Positions 63,718 to 64,000 of a stretch of 64,000 nt of DNA are shown here, one piece after another (the stretch's first letter is position 1; each line of letters begins with the position of its first letter). The position numbers and the translations under genes are program-made. A model generated the notes under the pieces. It was not told where the DNA came from. It did not search any database and saw only the letters and a program-made list of their open reading frames with translations. Source of the DNA: SZUA-365 sp049663345 (GTDB lineage: Bacteria > Bacteroidota > Ignavibacteria > SZUA-365); NCBI GenBank assembly GCA_049663345.1, contig JBATDG010000108.1, forward strand, positions 54,231-118,230, written 5' to 3'.

Positions 63718-64000
63718 GGCTCTTCGGGGAAGCGTGTGGAATAGTTTAGAGAATCGTGCTATTGGTTGAGCCTGTAAAATCAACCTGGAGTCGTTCCGAT
63801 GACCGTACCTACCGCACTCGAACATCATTTCCGCGAACTTCTGGGTCTTGTGCGCCCCTGGAAGATCACCGATATCGCGCTTGACGTGATTGCACAACGC
63901 GTCGACATTACCCTCGAATGGCCTGCGGAACGGAAGGTCCCCTGTCCGGAATGCGGGAGAAAGTGCGGCCGGAAGGATCACCGTGAGAAGCGAACCTGGC
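63718..64000 (+). mobile_element. ISL3-family insertion sequence, left part
   Basis: The left end GGCTCTTCGGGGAAGC (63718 on) matches the start of ISL3-family terminal repeats and is followed by a transposase gene of that family at 63799. The right end lies beyond the window. Insertion begins 2 bases after the cassette 2 hairpin. Confidence 0.75.
63799..64000 (+). CDS. ISL3-family transposase (3' end outside window)
   Basis: The first 67 codons read MTVPTALEHHFRELLGLVRP and continue through ITDIALDVIAQRVDITLEW to a zinc-finger-like VPCPECGRKCGRKDHREKR. This CPxCG...H region at the N terminus is typical of ISL3 transposases, ahead of the DDE domain that would follow. GGAGTCG stands just before the ATG. 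It catalyses cut-and-paste movement of the element; intactness cannot be judged here. Confidence 0.85.
   Translation, partial: MTVPTALEHHFRELLGLVRPWKITDIALDVIAQRVDITLEWPAERKVPCPECGRKCGRKDHREKRTW

Noticed and set aside
63709..63981. 90-aa minus-strand ORF at the right edge
   Set aside because: It lies antisense to the ISL3 transposase start, which has clear family sequence.
1..64000. tRNA genes
   Set aside because: Reading for T-arm and acceptor patterns gave no pair that folds; a tRNAscan run would settle it.

Overview
The window reads as a bacterial chromosome segment of roughly 50-55% GC from the Bacteroidota/Chlorobiota side of the FCB group; an Ignavibacteria- or Kapabacteria-like lineage fits, but no rRNA is present to fix it. 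The reasons are type IX secretion (T9SS)-style C-terminal sorting domains (NYPNPFN motifs), a PorV-like barrel, a GWxTD protein, DUF3108, DUF6029 and DUF6263-like proteins, carboxypeptidase-repeat TonB receptors, and the order dnaN-recF-dciA-mnmE-gyrB. I see no tRNA, rRNA, CRISPR array or riboswitch.

Layout. 1-4.5 kb: the 3' part of a C-terminal processing protease, a terminator, then a plus-strand run of DUF3108 protein, gamma-carbonic anhydrase, nadC and a CoA-type Nudix hydrolase. 4.6-13.5 kb: a small exported protein, a 1434-aa choice-of-anchor L / Ig-repeat / sorting-domain surface protein, an EVE-domain protein, a HAD phosphatase, and an overlapping TlpA-DUF6029 pair. 13.6-26.2 kb: housekeeping genes, namely RNase G, then dnaN, recF, dciA, mnmE and gyrB, then a GWxTD protein, pdxA, an FtsE-type ATPase and a DnaQ-UvrC fusion. 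26.2-36.8 kb: an Omp85-like barrel, two DUF6263-like proteins and a lipoprotein amidohydrolase on the minus strand; a protease-propeller-barrel fusion behind a near-consensus promoter, then asd, and convergent folE.

36.9-40.8 kb: a small locus with a ZnuD-like TonB receptor, a His-rich membrane-anchored protein and a lipoprotein, probably for zinc uptake, followed by a SixA phosphatase. 40.8-56.3 kb: eight consecutive minus-strand genes for exported proteins (two sorting-domain proteins including an M4 protease, a further secreted protein, lipoproteins, a TonB receptor, a PorV-like barrel and an NHL-repeat lipoprotein). This looks like one surface or secretion locus.

56.3-64 kb is the most unusual part. 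After a small membrane protein, a purine-rich tract and an orphan ZnuB-like permease come two successive three-gene cassettes (57.96-60.39 and 60.99-63.52 kb). Each encodes short-leader, single-helix, pilin-like proteins in the same order. Protein similarity between cassettes is weak, yet each has the same upstream element: TTGTAAT-type direct repeats with an 11-bp period, and a TATNTTG -10 exactly 32 bp downstream. The 3' end of cassette 1 (last codons plus a hairpin) is repeated almost perfectly (88/91) after cassette 2, although cassette 2's own last gene ends differently. An ISL3-family insertion sequence starts two bases after that hairpin. Together these suggest a cassette-exchange locus for surface appendage-like proteins, and this is my main candidate for an undescribed system.
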